From: DASXMR01 sp036495525
GTDB taxonomy: Bacteria; Actinomycetota; Actinomycetes; Streptosporangiales; Streptosporangiaceae
Length of the DNA stretch: 64,000 nt
NCBI GenBank assembly: GCA_036495525.1
Contig: DASXMR010000139.1
Span: 1-64,000 of the forward strand
Reading direction: 5' to 3'
The position numbers and the translations under genes were made by a program. The notes beneath the pieces are model-generated. The model was not told the DNA's origin and did no database searches. It saw only the letters and a list, made by a program, of their open reading frames with translations. Shown one piece after another: positions 51,625 to 61,990 of the stretch. Numbering within the stretch: position 1 is the stretch's first letter; every line of letters starts with the position of its first letter.

Positions 51625-52176
51625 TCAGTCCTCGTCGGGGTAGCCGGGATCGACCAGCTGCGGGTCCACCCCAAGCAGCTGCGCGAACTGCTCTACGACG
51701 ACGTCGAGCACCAGCTCGGCCAGCTCATCGTCGCCGTCCGCCCTGGCCATTAGCGGGCGGCGGTAGAGCACGATCCTGGCCGGCCGGGCTGGCCTGCCCT
51801 GGCGGCCGGCCTCGGCAGGATCCAGCCGGGCGAGGGGCACCGGATCGGGCTCATCGTCGGGCAGCTCGGCGGGCGGAATCTCCTCCACCGCGAACTCCAC
51901 GCCGGCCAGCTGGTCTTCCCAGCGCGGCTCGAGCTGCGCGACCGCCTGGAGAACCAGGTCGTCAAAGCCCTGGGCGCGGCTGCGGTAGAGCGGCACTTCG
52001 GGCGGCGCGAGCAGGCCGCGCAGGCCCCGGCCATGCCGGTCCCGCCGGATGGCCGGCCGTGCCGGAACCCCGGCCGCGTCACTGCTGCGCACAGCCACCG
52101 AGGCTACCGCGCCGGCCTGCGCCGCGGCGCGCGCAGATCGCCGGGCAGGGGGCTGCGGCCGTGGCCGCTGAGACAC
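51625..52176 (-). CDS. Metallopeptidase-family protein lacking HExxH
   Basis: About 183 residues from GTG 52176; start uncertain. It belongs to the actinobacterial zincin-like family (DUF1025) found beside DUF3499. Recognisable: GRGLRGLLAPPEVPLYRSRA, FDDLVLQAVAQLEPRWEDQL, GVEFAVEEIPP, RIVLYRRPLMARAD and a C-terminal LAELVLDVVVEQFAQLLGVD. The last stretch is where HExxH zinc ligands occur in active relatives. Here no histidine is present, so it should not act as a zinc protease. Convergent with DUF5719 and divergent from the DUF3499 gene. Confidence 0.75.
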   Translation of the reverse strand: MSQRPRPQPPARRSARAAAQAGAVASVAVRSSDAAGVPARPAIRRDRHGRGLRGLLAPPEVPLYRSRAQGFDDLVLQAVAQLEPRWEDQLAGVEFAVEEIPPAELPDDEPDPVPLARLDPAEAGRQGRPARPARIVLYRRPLMARADGDDELAELVLDVVVEQFAQLLGVDPQLVDPGYPDED

Positions 52177-52341
52177 GATCGCGCAGAGTGCCCCGGGTGA
52201 TGGCGTTACCGCCCGGCGGTCGCTACGGTCAGCCCTTGTGAGCGATGTACGCGAGCCTGCCCCCGGCCCGGCTCGTGTGCCCGCTGCGCCGCGTGGCCCC
52301 GTGCCCGGCAGGATGGGCGGGCCCCAGGCCGGGGCGGGACC

Positions 52342-52743
52342 GTGAATCCCCGGCGCTGCTCGCGGCCGGCCTGCAAGCGGGCCGCCGTCTACACGCTCAC
52401 TTACGTCTACCGGGACTCGACCGCGGTGCTGGGGCCACTGGCCGCTTACGTCGAGCCGCACTGCTATGACCTGTGCACCGCGCACGCCGACCGGCTCACC
52501 GCGCCGCGCGGGTGGGAGGTCGTCCGGCTGCCGCTCGGCCCAGCTGACGAGGCCGAGGAGGTGACGCCAGACGACCTGGAGGCACTGGCGAATGCCGTCC
52601 GGGAGGCCGCGGTGCCTGAGCAGCAAGGCGAGCCGGTCGGGCAGGGCGTCGAGGTGAGCAGGCGCGGTCACCTGAGGGTGCTGCGCTCAGCGCCAGGCGA
52701 GCACAGGCGGCTGGGCGAGCAGGGGCGGCCGGGCGGCTCCTGA
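52342..52743 (+). CDS. DUF3499 small cysteine-rich protein
   Basis: 133 residues. The conserved N-terminal 80 residues open with RRCSRPACKRAAVYTLTYVY and include CYDLCTAHADRLTAPRGWEV; paired cysteines (CxxxxC and CxxxC) suggest zinc binding. The C-terminal 50 residues are variable. The family is restricted to actinobacteria and usually sits beside the metallopeptidase-like gene, as here. GTG start. Function unknown. Confidence 0.85.
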   Translation: MNPRRCSRPACKRAAVYTLTYVYRDSTAVLGPLAAYVEPHCYDLCTAHADRLTAPRGWEVVRLPLGPADEAEEVTPDDLEALANAVREAAVPEQQGEPVGQGVEVSRRGHLRVLRSAPGEHRRLGEQGRPGGS

Positions 52744-52811
52744 CGGCGGCGGCTTTGTCCGGCGGGTTAGGCTCGCTAAGCCGTACTCGTCAACTGCGCT
52801 GGAGACTCTTC

Positions 52812-52994
52812 GTGAACATCGACGACTGGCTGCTCGAGATTCTCGCCTGCCCGAAGTGCCACGCACCGCTGCGGGTCGACGAGGCCGCCAGCGAGCTGGT
52901 ATGCACCGGGGACGACTGCGGCCTGGCCTATCCGGTCAGGGACGACATACCGGTGCTGCTGGTGGACGAGGCGCGCGACCCGGCGGCCAGCTAG
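52812..52994 (+). CDS. Trm112-family small zinc protein
   Basis: 60 residues from GTG 52812. It opens IDDWLLEILACPKCHAPL, then has CTGDDCGLAYPVRDDIPVLL, so four cysteines (CxxC and CxxxxC) form a zinc ribbon. Trm112-like proteins act as activating partners of methyltransferases in other systems; the bacterial role is less clear. It lies 68 bp after DUF3499 and 25 bp before the CDF transporter gene and is likely in the same operon. Confidence 0.9.
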   Translation: MNIDDWLLEILACPKCHAPLRVDEAASELVCTGDDCGLAYPVRDDIPVLLVDEARDPAAS

Positions 52995-53019
52995 CCGGGC
53001 CAGGTGAGGACCAAGCGGC

Positions 53020-54042
53020 GTGGCTGAGCCCCGGTCGGGCGGACGGCGGGCTGTCCTCGCCGCGTTCGCGGCCAACCTGGGCATCGCCGCGACCAAGCTC
53101 ATCGCCTTCGTGATCACCGGCTCAGCATCGATGCTCGCCGAGTCCGTGCACTCCGTCGCCGACTCGGGCAATCAGGCCCTGCTGCTGCTCGGCCGCAGCA
53201 GGGCGCAGCGCGAGCAGACTGAGGAGCACCCGTTCGGATACGGGGCCGAACGCTACTTCTACGCATTCATCGTCGCGCTGGTGCTGTTTACCATCGGCGC
53301 GCTGTTCTCGCTCTACGAGGGCATCGACCGGATCAGGCACCCCGAGCACCTGCAGTCCCCGGCCGTGGCGCTGACCGTGCTGGGCATCGCCGCGCTGCTC
53401 GAGGGCTTCTCCTTCCGGACCGCGGTCAGGGAGTCCAGCGGGGCCCGCGGGCGCGGCAGCTGGCTGGGCTTCATCCGGCACGCCAAGGCACCCGAGCTGC
53501 CGGCCGTGCTGCTGGAGGACACAGCGGCGCTGACCGGCCTGGTGCTCGCGTTCACCGGAGTGATCCTGTCCACGGTGACCGGCAATGCCCGCTGGGACGG
53601 CGCCGGGTCGGTGGCGATCGGGGTGCTGCTCGGCTGCGTGGCGGCCATCCTGGCGATGGAAACCAAGAGCCTGCTGATCGGGGAGTCGGCCGGGCGCGGC
53701 GCCGAGCGCGCCATCGTCGCCGCGATCGAGGCCAGCGCGTCGATCGACCGGGTCATCCACCTGCGGACGCTGCACGTCGGACCGGACACGCTGCTGGTAG
53801 CGGCCAAGGTCGCGGTGCGCGGCGCCGACTCGGCCGCTGAAGTGGTCGCCGGCATCAACGAGGCCGAGCGCAGGATCAGGGAAGCGGTGCCGATCGCTGA
53901 GCTGATCTTCCTGGAGCCTGACCTGTACCAGGCGGCCAGGCTGGACGCCGCCGACCCGGCAGTGCGGGCCGCCCGCCGCGGCTCACCGCTGCGGCAGGCC
54001 GGCCGCTCGGCCATCCGCGCGGTCCGCCGCGGCCGGACCTAG
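53020..54042 (+). CDS. Cation diffusion facilitator transporter
   Basis: 340 residues, about six transmembrane segments then a cytoplasmic domain. CDF signature in segment 2: GSASMLAESVHSVADSGNQA (about residues 30-49); segment 5 has LLEDTAALTGLVLAFTG. These carry the His/Asp/Glu metal ligands. Such proteins export Zn, Mn, Fe or Co by proton antiport. GTG with AGGTGAGGA upstream. In Streptomyces-like genomes a CDF gene also stands close to adenosylhomocysteinase, as here. The metal is not predictable. Confidence 0.88.
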   Translation: MAEPRSGGRRAVLAAFAANLGIAATKLIAFVITGSASMLAESVHSVADSGNQALLLLGRSRAQREQTEEHPFGYGAERYFYAFIVALVLFTIGALFSLYEGIDRIRHPEHLQSPAVALTVLGIAALLEGFSFRTAVRESSGARGRGSWLGFIRHAKAPELPAVLLEDTAALTGLVLAFTGVILSTVTGNARWDGAGSVAIGVLLGCVAAILAMETKSLLIGESAGRGAERAIVAAIEASASIDRVIHLRTLHVGPDTLLVAAKVAVRGADSAAEVVAGINEAERRIREAVPIAELIFLEPDLYQAARLDAADPAVRAARRGSPLRQAGRSAIRAVRRGRT

Positions 54043-54061
54043 CGATACCCGCCAGGCCTGC

Positions 54062-54502
54062 TCACCGGGGCCGGCCAGGGGCACGGCTGAGGCCGCCGGG
54101 GGACCGCCGCAGCCCGGCAGGCTCGGCGAGGCCGAGCAGGCGCAGGGCTCGTTCCTTCTCGAAGTCGATCGCCCGTGCGGACGGCGGCTGAATCCGGCCT
54201 ATTCGCCGGCCAAGCTCGGCCACCTCCGCCCTGGCGGCCGGGTCAGCGAGGACGCGCAGGCCGAAGGCCAGGGCCGCCGGGCTGATGTCGTAGCGCCGCT
54301 CGATCGCCAGGCCGAGTGACACCGCTGCCAGCTCGGCCTCGCCGAACTGCCGGTGACCGGCTGCCTGGCCGGTGCGCGGCGAACGGGCCCGCCGCCTGCG
54401 CCCGGCCCGCTCGCGCACTTCGGGGAGCAGGCCGAGGGCATCGCGATAGCGGAGCATCCGTGGTGAGGTTCCCAGCTGCTCGGCTGCCTCAGTGATCCGC
54501 AT
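54062..54502 (-). CDS. MerR-family regulator
   Basis: 146 residues. The MerR winged helix opens MRITEAAEQLGTSPRMLRYR, then LGLLPEVRERAG and GHRQFGEAELAAVSLGLAIE. A basic Arg-rich insert (RRRRARSPRTG) lies between recognition helix and wing. No cysteines, so not a classical metal sensor. Divergent from ahcY with 116 bp between; it may control itself through the palindrome at 54520-54535 and perhaps ahcY. Confidence 0.88.
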   Translation of the reverse strand: MRITEAAEQLGTSPRMLRYRDALGLLPEVRERAGRRRRARSPRTGQAAGHRQFGEAELAAVSLGLAIERRYDISPAALAFGLRVLADPAARAEVAELGRRIGRIQPPSARAIDFEKERALRLLGLAEPAGLRRSPGGLSRAPGRPR

Positions 54503-54510
54503 AGGAGCAA

Positions 54511-54541
54511 ATCTTACATTGTTCTGTCAGAAACACCCTGT
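54511..54541 (-). promoter_or_regulatory. Candidate MerR-type promoter-operator
   Basis: Read leftwards: weak -35 ACAGGG (54541-54536), a 19-bp spacer holding the near-palindrome TGTTTCTGACAGAACA (54535-54520), then -10 TAAGAT (54516-54511), only 8 bp from the merR ATG. A palindrome inside a long 19-bp spacer is the usual MerR target layout. The transcript would be nearly leaderless. Confidence 0.45.
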
Positions 54542-54618
54542 GCAGCGTGCGATCCGGCGGGCTGATCCCGTACGGTCGGGTTGTTCGCCTGTTGACTGGC
54601 CCACGCCGAGGAGTGCAG

Positions 54619-56044
<1,426 letters not shown>

Positions 56045-56064
<20 letters not shown>

Positions 56065-57337
56065 GCGAGGCGCGGCCGCTGGCCGGCCGGCTCAGCTGGC
56101 CGGCCAGGGCGCGGCCAGGATCAGCTGGGCCGGGCGCGCCATGCCGGTGCTCGGGCTGATCCGGGCCGAGTTCGCCAGCGAGCAGCCGCTGGCCGGGCTC
56201 TGCGTAGCCGCCTGCCTGCACGTGACGGCGGAGACGGCCAGCCTGGTCAGCGTCCTGCTGGCTGGCGGCGCGCGGGTGCACCTGGCCGCATCCAATCCGC
56301 TGTCCACCCAGGACGACATCGCGGCCGCGCTGGCCGAGCTGCCGGGGGTGCTGGTCGCCGCCCGATCAGGGGTTGACCGCGAAACCTACTACGAGCACCT
56401 GCTCAGGTCCCTGGACCCCGCGCCCGACCTGGTGATCGACGACGGCGGCGACCTGCTGAACACGCTGCACGCCGAGCGGCCCGAGCTGCTCGCCGGGGTC
56501 CGCGGTGGCTGCGAGTCGACCTCCACCGGTGTCGCCCGGCTGCGCCGGATGGCCGCCGCAGGCACGCTCGCGTTCCCGGTGATCGCTGCGGACACGTCGG
56601 TCACCAGGCGAATGTTCGACAGCAGGTACGGTACCGGCCAGTCGGTCATCGACGGCATCGTCCGCGCCACGAACCTGCTGCTGGCCGGCAAGTCCGTCGT
56701 GGTGGCCGGCTACGGCCCGTGCGGCCAGGGGATCGCAGAGCGGGCCAGGGGCCACGGCGCCAGGGTGATCATCACGGAGACGGATCCGATCCGCGCGCTC
56801 GATGCGATCATGCAGGGCTACCGGGTGCTGCCGATGGCCGACGCGGCGGTCGCCGGAGAGGTGTTCATCACCGCGACCGGCTCGCGCGACGTCATCACCG
56901 GCGAGCACCTGCTAGCGATGCCCGACGGCGCGATCCTGGCCAACGCCGGGCACTTCGACGTCGAGATTGACGTCCGGGCGCTCGCCGGGCTGGCGGCCGA
57001 GGTGCACCCGGAGGTACGGCCGCACGCCGACGAGTACGTGCTTCCTGGCGGGCGGCGGCTGATCCTGCTCGCCGAGGGGCGGGTGGTGAACCTGGTCGCC
57101 GCCGAGGGCAACCCGGCCGCGGTGATGGACCTGTCCTTCGCCGCGCAAGCGCTGGCGCTGGCCGGCCTGGCCGCGAGCGGACCGGCCGGGGTAACTCTCC
57201 CGGCCGGCGTGCACGACATGCCGGCGGCCATCGATACCAGGATCGCCGCGCTCACCCTCGCCTCGCTCGGCGTCGGCATCGACGAGCTGACCCCAGCCCA
57301 GCTGGCCTACCTGGAGTCCTGGCGCCAGGGCTCCTGA
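56045..57337 (+). CDS. S-adenosylhomocysteinase paralog with altered active site
   Basis: 430 residues, GTG start inside the end of ahcY. It lacks the insertion of the first copy and resembles the shorter archaeal/Thermotoga-type enzymes (MFDSRYGTGQSVIDGIVRAT, VVVAGYGPCGQGIAERARGH, GAILANAGHFDVEIDV). NAD-binding residues, the GHFD histidine and IDDGGD are kept. But the usual TKSKFDN reads TRRMFDS (residues 187-193), so the catalytic lysine becomes arginine and the following asparagine serine, and EETTTG reads ESTSTG. It may act on a related nucleoside thioether, regulate the first enzyme, or be inactive. Confidence 0.85.
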
Positions 57338-57434
57338 CCGGCGGGGCCGCGCCAAACGCGCTTACCTGGCACAGGCCCTGCATTCGTGCCGACGATGAGA
57401 TGTCCGGCATGCGCGGTTGTGGAAGGCTGAGCGC

Positions 57435-57989
57435 ATGGCGGGCGCAGAGCGGCTGACGGCTGCCGGGCAGGTGACGGGGCGCATGGGTGACGGTTCAGCC
57501 GACCCGCTGCTACCAGGGCTGCGGGTGCCGGGAAACCGGGTGAGCAGAAGAGCCATCGGCTACTGGACGGCACGGGCGGTGCTGAACGCGCTGATCCTGG
57601 TGGCGATCGAGTCAGCGGTGATCCGCAGCGCTGCTCCGGCCGGCTGGTGGGTCCTCGTCGCGATAACCGCGCTGGCCGGCGCGCTGCACGCGCTGATCAT
57701 GCCGCGCTGGCGGTTCAGCGTGCACCGCTGGGAGGTCACCAGCGAGGCGCTGTACACCAGGTCAGGGTGGTTCTCGGTGCACTGGCGAATCGCGCCGGTC
57801 AGCCGGATCCAGACCATCGACAGTCACCGCTCGCTTGGCGAGCGGATCTTCGGGCTGGCCAACGTCACCGCCACCACCGCCTCGGCAGCCGGGCCGGTGC
57901 GCATCCACGGACTTGACCGGGGCACTGCCGACGTGCTGCTCGATCAGCTGGCCGTGGTCACCGGCCAATTGCCCGGCGACGCGACATGA
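57435..57989 (+). CDS. Membrane PH-domain protein (YdbS-like)
   Basis: About 184 residues from ATG 57435. Two transmembrane segments (YWTARAVLNALILVAIESAV and WWVLVAITALAGALHALIM) precede a bacterial PH-like domain (bPH2): VHRWEVTSEALYTRSGWFSV, HWRIAPVSRIQTIDSHRSLG, ERIFGLANVTATTASAAGPV. It overlaps the next gene by 4 bp. YdbS/YdbT pairs in Firmicutes help resistance to some antimicrobial compounds; here the role is unknown. Confidence 0.88.
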   Translation: MAGAERLTAAGQVTGRMGDGSADPLLPGLRVPGNRVSRRAIGYWTARAVLNALILVAIESAVIRSAAPAGWWVLVAITALAGALHALIMPRWRFSVHRWEVTSEALYTRSGWFSVHWRIAPVSRIQTIDSHRSLGERIFGLANVTATTASAAGPVRIHGLDRGTADVLLDQLAVVTGQLPGDAT

Positions 57990-59869
57990 CCGGGCCGGCC
58001 GGCCTGCCGCTCAGCCCAGATTCCGGCCAGGAGCCCCCGGCAGCAGCTGGCACGGAACCCGCAGCAGCTGGCCCGGTGCTTGCGGCGGCAGGCCCGACAC
58101 CCGCGGCACCGCCCGGCCAGCAGCCGGTGCCGCAGCCCGGCGGCGACGACTGGCAGCGGCTGAGCCCGCGCAGCCTGGCGGTGCGGCCGGTGACGGACCT
58201 GATCCGGCTGCTGCCGTTCCTGCTCGGCGTGCTGTACCTGCACGGCCGCGGCGGCCACGGCAGCTACCTGGGTCTGGGTTTCGCCGCGTTTGCCATCGCC
58301 GCCAGCGTGGTCCGCTGGCTCACCACCCGGTACCGGATCACCGCCGAGCGCGTCTACCTGCGTCGCGGGCTGCTCAATCAGAAAGTGCTGTCCGTGGCAA
58401 GGGACCGGGTGCGCACGGTCGACCTGTCCGCGCACCTGCTTTACCGGATGCTCGGACTGCGCCGGGTCGCGATCGGAACCGGGCGCAACGACCGGCGGGA
58501 AGGCGAGAGCTTCCGGCTCGACGCACTAACGCTCGCCGACGCGCAGGCGCTGCGCGCACTGCTGCTCACTGCCGTCGCGCCGCCCGCGGTCACTGCTCAG
58601 CCGGTCACTGCTCAGCCGGTCACTGCCCGGCCGGTGGCTACGCAGCCAGTGGCTGCCAAGCAGGTTGGAGCGCAGGCCGTCGCGGCGTCGGCCGCAGCAG
58701 CCAGCCCGGCGCCCGCCGCGACGACCGGCGGCGGGGAAGGGGCCGCCGTGCAGGCGCGGCCGCTGGCCGGCATTCCGCCGGTGCCGCTGCTGCCCGGCCA
58801 GGTCAGCAGCCCCGTAGCCGCCAGCCAGGCAGCCGCCATGGCCGGCGAAGTCGAGCTGGCCCGGCTGCACCTGGCCTGGATCCGATTCGCGCCGCTGACG
58901 CTGACCGGGCTGGTCATCCTCGGCGTGCTGTTCGGCTTCGCGGTGCAGTTCAACGACGCGGCGCACGTCGGCGCCAGTGCCGCCGGTGCTGTGCACAGGC
59001 TGAGCGTGACCGTCGGCAGCAGGCCGGCCGGCCTGCGGATCGGCATCGGCGCGGCCGCGGTCCTGGTCGCCATGGTGCTGCTGTCGACGGCTGGCTATGT
59101 CGCGCTGTTCTGGGGTTTCCGGCTGGTGCGGCAGCAGGACGGGGCGCTGCGCACCCGCCGCGGGCTGCTGTCCACGAGGGAGACGACGATCGACAGCACC
59201 CGGCTGCGCGGCGTCGAGCTCAGCGAGCCGCTTGCGCTGCGCTGCGCGGGCGGCGCGCGCTGCATCGCGATCACCACCGGGCTGCGGGTAGGGCGCGGCG
59301 CCGAGCACGGCGGCTCGCTGCTGCTGCCGCCTGCCCCGCGCGCCACCGCGCTCGCGGTCGCCGCCGACGTACTCGGCGTCGCCCTCCAGCCGCGGCTCGC
59401 CGCCGCTCTGGCCGCCGACCCGCTGGTGCCGCACGGCAGGCTGGCCATGCGCCGCCGTTACACCCGCGCGCTGACGGCCGCGGCGCTCGTGGTCGCGGCG
59501 CTGACGGCCGGGGGCCTGGACGCAGGCTGGCCGGCCTGGAGCTGGCTCAGCTCGCTGGCTCTCCTGCCGCTCGCCGCGCTGCTAGCCGCCGACCGTTACC
59601 GCGGACTCGGGCACCGGCTGGCCGGCGGCCGGCTGGTGACCTGCACGGGCAGCCTGGTGCGGCGGCGCAGCGTCCTCGCCACTGAGGGGATCATCGGCTG
59701 GCGGATTCACCAGAGCTGGTTTCAGCGCCGCCAGGGCCTGGTCACGCTCACCGCGACGACGGCCGCCGGCCGGCAGCGCTACGAGGTGCGGGACATTCCG
59801 CACGCGCTGGCGCTGTCGGTCGCCTCCACCGCGACGCCCGACCTTGTCCGGCCGTTTCTCAGGCAGTGA
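57986..59869 (+). CDS. Membrane protein with repeated PH domains (YdbT-like)
   Basis: 627 residues, the partner of the preceding gene. Several bPH2 domains alternate with transmembrane pairs: TTRYRITAERVYLRRGLLNQ (about 110-130), ALRTRRGLLSTRETTIDSTR near 390-410, and LVTCTGSLVRRRSVLATEGI near 550-570. A linker at about 190-240 is Ala/Val/Pro/Gln-rich with short VTAQP repeats. The family is defined by this layout, and no enzymatic motif is seen. Confidence 0.88.
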   Translation: MTGPAGLPLSPDSGQEPPAAAGTEPAAAGPVLAAAGPTPAAPPGQQPVPQPGGDDWQRLSPRSLAVRPVTDLIRLLPFLLGVLYLHGRGGHGSYLGLGFAAFAIAASVVRWLTTRYRITAERVYLRRGLLNQKVLSVARDRVRTVDLSAHLLYRMLGLRRVAIGTGRNDRREGESFRLDALTLADAQALRALLLTAVAPPAVTAQPVTAQPVTARPVATQPVAAKQVGAQAVAASAAAASPAPAATTGGGEGAAVQARPLAGIPPVPLLPGQVSSPVAASQAAAMAGEVELARLHLAWIRFAPLTLTGLVILGVLFGFAVQFNDAAHVGASAAGAVHRLSVTVGSRPAGLRIGIGAAAVLVAMVLLSTAGYVALFWGFRLVRQQDGALRTRRGLLSTRETTIDSTRLRGVELSEPLALRCAGGARCIAITTGLRVGRGAEHGGSLLLPPAPRATALAVAADVLGVALQPRLAAALAADPLVPHGRLAMRRRYTRALTAAALVVAALTAGGLDAGWPAWSWLSSLALLPLAALLAADRYRGLGHRLAGGRLVTCTGSLVRRRSVLATEGIIGWRIHQSWFQRRQGLVTLTATTAAGRQRYEVRDIPHALALSVASTATPDLVRPFLRQ

Positions 59870-59875
59870 GCGCCG

Positions 59876-60844
59876 CTAAGACGGCGGGGTCAGGCCGCCT
59901 GGCCAGCGCTGCTGGCCGGCCTGCTGGTCGCCGCCGGGCTCCGTCTGCGGGTCGCCAGCGCCCGGCTGTACCGCGCCCGGCTGGACCGCGCCCGGCTGGA
60001 CCGCGCCCGGCTGGGTCGCGCCTCGGGGAACCTGGCCGGCCGCTGGCGCGGCTGGCTGGCCAACCGTTGGCCACTGGTAGCCGGCCTGCGCGCGCTGCGC
60101 ACTGAGCCGGGCAAACTCGCGTTCGCGGCGCACCGCGAGCACCGCGGTCAGGTACGCCTCCGGCGGCGTGCCGGCCGGGGGCGGAGGGCTGACCTGGGCG
60201 GCGACGGTCGCGGCGAGCCGGAGCCCGAGCTCGGCCCTGGCGCGCGGGTGCAGGTCCGGATAGCGGCGCAGGTAAGTGCCGGCCGCCTCGGCGTCCCGGT
60301 CGGACAGCCCGGACAGCTCGGCCACGCTTGCCCAGCCGGCCAGCGGGGGCGGCACGACCGCGAACTGCGCCGGCAGCACGGTCCGGCGCGGCACCCGCTC
60401 CTGGATCACGTAGGTGCCGGCGAACACGTCACCGAGCCGCTTGCCCTTGGCCGACACCATCGAGGTGATGAGCGCCACTGGGTCAAGCAGCAGGCTCCAG
60501 ATCTCGAAGATGCCCGCCAGCGCCCGGACCAGCGCCTGGCGGAACCGCTCCGGCCCGCCATCATCGCTCACCACGCGCAGGCCAAGGGCCATCTTGCCGA
60601 GCGAGCGGCCGCGGCTCAGGGTCTCGAACACGGTCGGATAGCCGACGATGATCAGCACGGTCCCGGTCACCGATATCGCCGCCAGAGCAGCCGAGTCGAG
60701 CCCGGAAGCCGCGGCTGCGACCGCGAGCAGCGTCAGCGCGACGACCTGGACCAGCATGTCGAGCACCAGCGCGACCATCCGCACCGGGAACGCGGCGACC
60801 GGCAGTTCGAGGACCACAGCCTCTCCGGTCACCAGCTCGCTCAC
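59876..60844 (-). CDS. RDD-family membrane protein
   Basis: 322 residues from GTG 60844, chosen for GAGAGGAGG upstream. The RDD domain covers about residues 15-150 with VRMVALVLDMLVQVVALTLL (R...D of the name) and SRGRSLGKMALGLRVVSDDG. The C-terminal half is cytoplasmic and ends in a run of QPGAV pentapeptides (DNA about 59955-60022). In actinobacteria RDD genes sit with SpoIIM, DUF58 and MoxR genes as here, facing them on the other strand. Function not settled; possibly ion or osmolyte movement. Confidence 0.9.
   Translation of the reverse strand: MSELVTGEAVVLELPVAAFPVRMVALVLDMLVQVVALTLLAVAAAASGLDSAALAAISVTGTVLIIVGYPTVFETLSRGRSLGKMALGLRVVSDDGGPERFRQALVRALAGIFEIWSLLLDPVALITSMVSAKGKRLGDVFAGTYVIQERVPRRTVLPAQFAVVPPPLAGWASVAELSGLSDRDAEAAGTYLRRYPDLHPRARAELGLRLAATVAAQVSPPPPAGTPPEAYLTAVLAVRREREFARLSAQRAQAGYQWPTVGQPAAPAAGQVPRGATQPGAVQPGAVQPGAVQPGAGDPQTEPGGDQQAGQQRWPGGLTPPS
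59955..60022 (-). repeat. 15-bp units in RDD tail (QPGAV)
   Basis: About four 15-bp units encode QPGAV repeats near the C-terminus of the RDD protein; the central two are identical. Confidence 0.75.
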
Positions 60845-60974
60845 GCGCGTCCTCCTCTCGCCTGCCTCGGGGCTCCGGGCACCGTACCCAGGGCACCCTG
60901 CCCGGCCGCCCTGGCCGGCGCCCGTTGTGCGCCAGGCCAAGGCTAGAGGCTGGCCATGGCAGTAGTCTCCTGGC

Positions 60975-61970
60975 GTGGATGTGGACGCCTTCGCCGCTGC
61001 CCACAAAGGTGACTGGGCCAGGCTCGACGCGCTGGTCCGCCGTCGCCGCCGGCTGTCCGGCGACGAGGTAGACGAGCTGGTCGCCCTCTATCAGCGGACC
61101 GGCACGCACCTGTCGGCGCTGCGCGGCTCCGGAGCGGACCCGGCGCTGGTCGCCAGGCTCTCGGCCAGCCTGGCCAGGGCGCGAGCCGCGGTGACCGGCG
61201 CCCAGGGGCGGTCTTGGAGCGCGGCCGGCCGGTTCGCCGCCGTCTCTTTCCCGGCGATGGCATGGCGGCTGCGCTGGTGGTGGCTGGGCACGGCGGCTGC
61301 GTCGCTGCTGGCCGCCTTCCTGCTTGGCTGGTGGATCGCGAGGTCGCCGTCCGCACAGTCCGGGCTGCTCTCCTCCTCGCAGGTGAACAGCCTGGTCAAT
61401 CATCAGTTCCGCAGCTACTACTCGCAGTTCGCTGCGCAGTCGTTCGCCGCCAAAGTGTGGACTAACAACGCCTTCGTCGCCGCTGAGGCGCTCATCTCCG
61501 GCATTTTCCTCGGCATCCCGACGCTGCTAGTGCTCGCTGACAACGCGGCCAACCTCGGCGTCGTCGGCGGCCTGATGATCGGTCACGGGCGGACCGCCGA
61601 GTTCTTCGGGCTGATCCTGCCGCACGGCGTGCTTGAGCTGTCGGCCGTGTTCCTCGCCGCAGCGGCCGGCCTGCGGCTCGGCTGGTCGATCATTGACCCC
61701 GGCCAGCTGCCGCGGTCCAGGGCACTGGCCGAGCAGGGCCGCGCGACGGTCACGGTCGCGCTCGGGCTGGTCGCGGTGCTGCTGGTGTCGGGCGCGATCG
61801 AGGCGTTCGTCACGCCATCCCCGCTGCCGACCTGGGCCAGGATCACCATCGGCCTGTGCGCGGAGGCGGCATTCCTCAGCTACGTCATCGTGCTCGGCCG
61901 CCGGGCGGCAGCAGCCGGGCTGAGCGCTGACATGGCCGAGGCACCGGATGTATTGCCGGTATCCGCCTGA
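60975..61970 (+). CDS. SpoIIM-family membrane protein (stage II sporulation protein M)
   Basis: 331 residues, GTG start. The N-terminal 95 residues are helical and cytoplasmic (DAFAAAHKGDWARLDALVRR). Several transmembrane segments follow, with the conserved VWTNNAFVAAEALISGIFLG and LGVVGGLMIGHGRTAEFFGLI and ILPHGVLELSAVFLAAAAGL. Although named for sporulation, the family is widespread in non-spore-forming actinobacteria next to RDD, DUF58 and MoxR genes. Divergent from the RDD gene with 130 bp between. Confidence 0.92.
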   Translation: MDVDAFAAAHKGDWARLDALVRRRRRLSGDEVDELVALYQRTGTHLSALRGSGADPALVARLSASLARARAAVTGAQGRSWSAAGRFAAVSFPAMAWRLRWWWLGTAAASLLAAFLLGWWIARSPSAQSGLLSSSQVNSLVNHQFRSYYSQFAAQSFAAKVWTNNAFVAAEALISGIFLGIPTLLVLADNAANLGVVGGLMIGHGRTAEFFGLILPHGVLELSAVFLAAAAGLRLGWSIIDPGQLPRSRALAEQGRATVTVALGLVAVLLVSGAIEAFVTPSPLPTWARITIGLCAEAAFLSYVIVLGRRAAAAGLSADMAEAPDVLPVSA

Positions 61971-61990
61971 GCAACCCGGCCGTACCACGG

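Noticed and set aside
54503..54618. SAH riboswitch before ahcY
   Set aside because: Only 116 bp are available and I could not find the conserved stems or core of the SAH riboswitch; a normal GAGGAG ribosome site is present.
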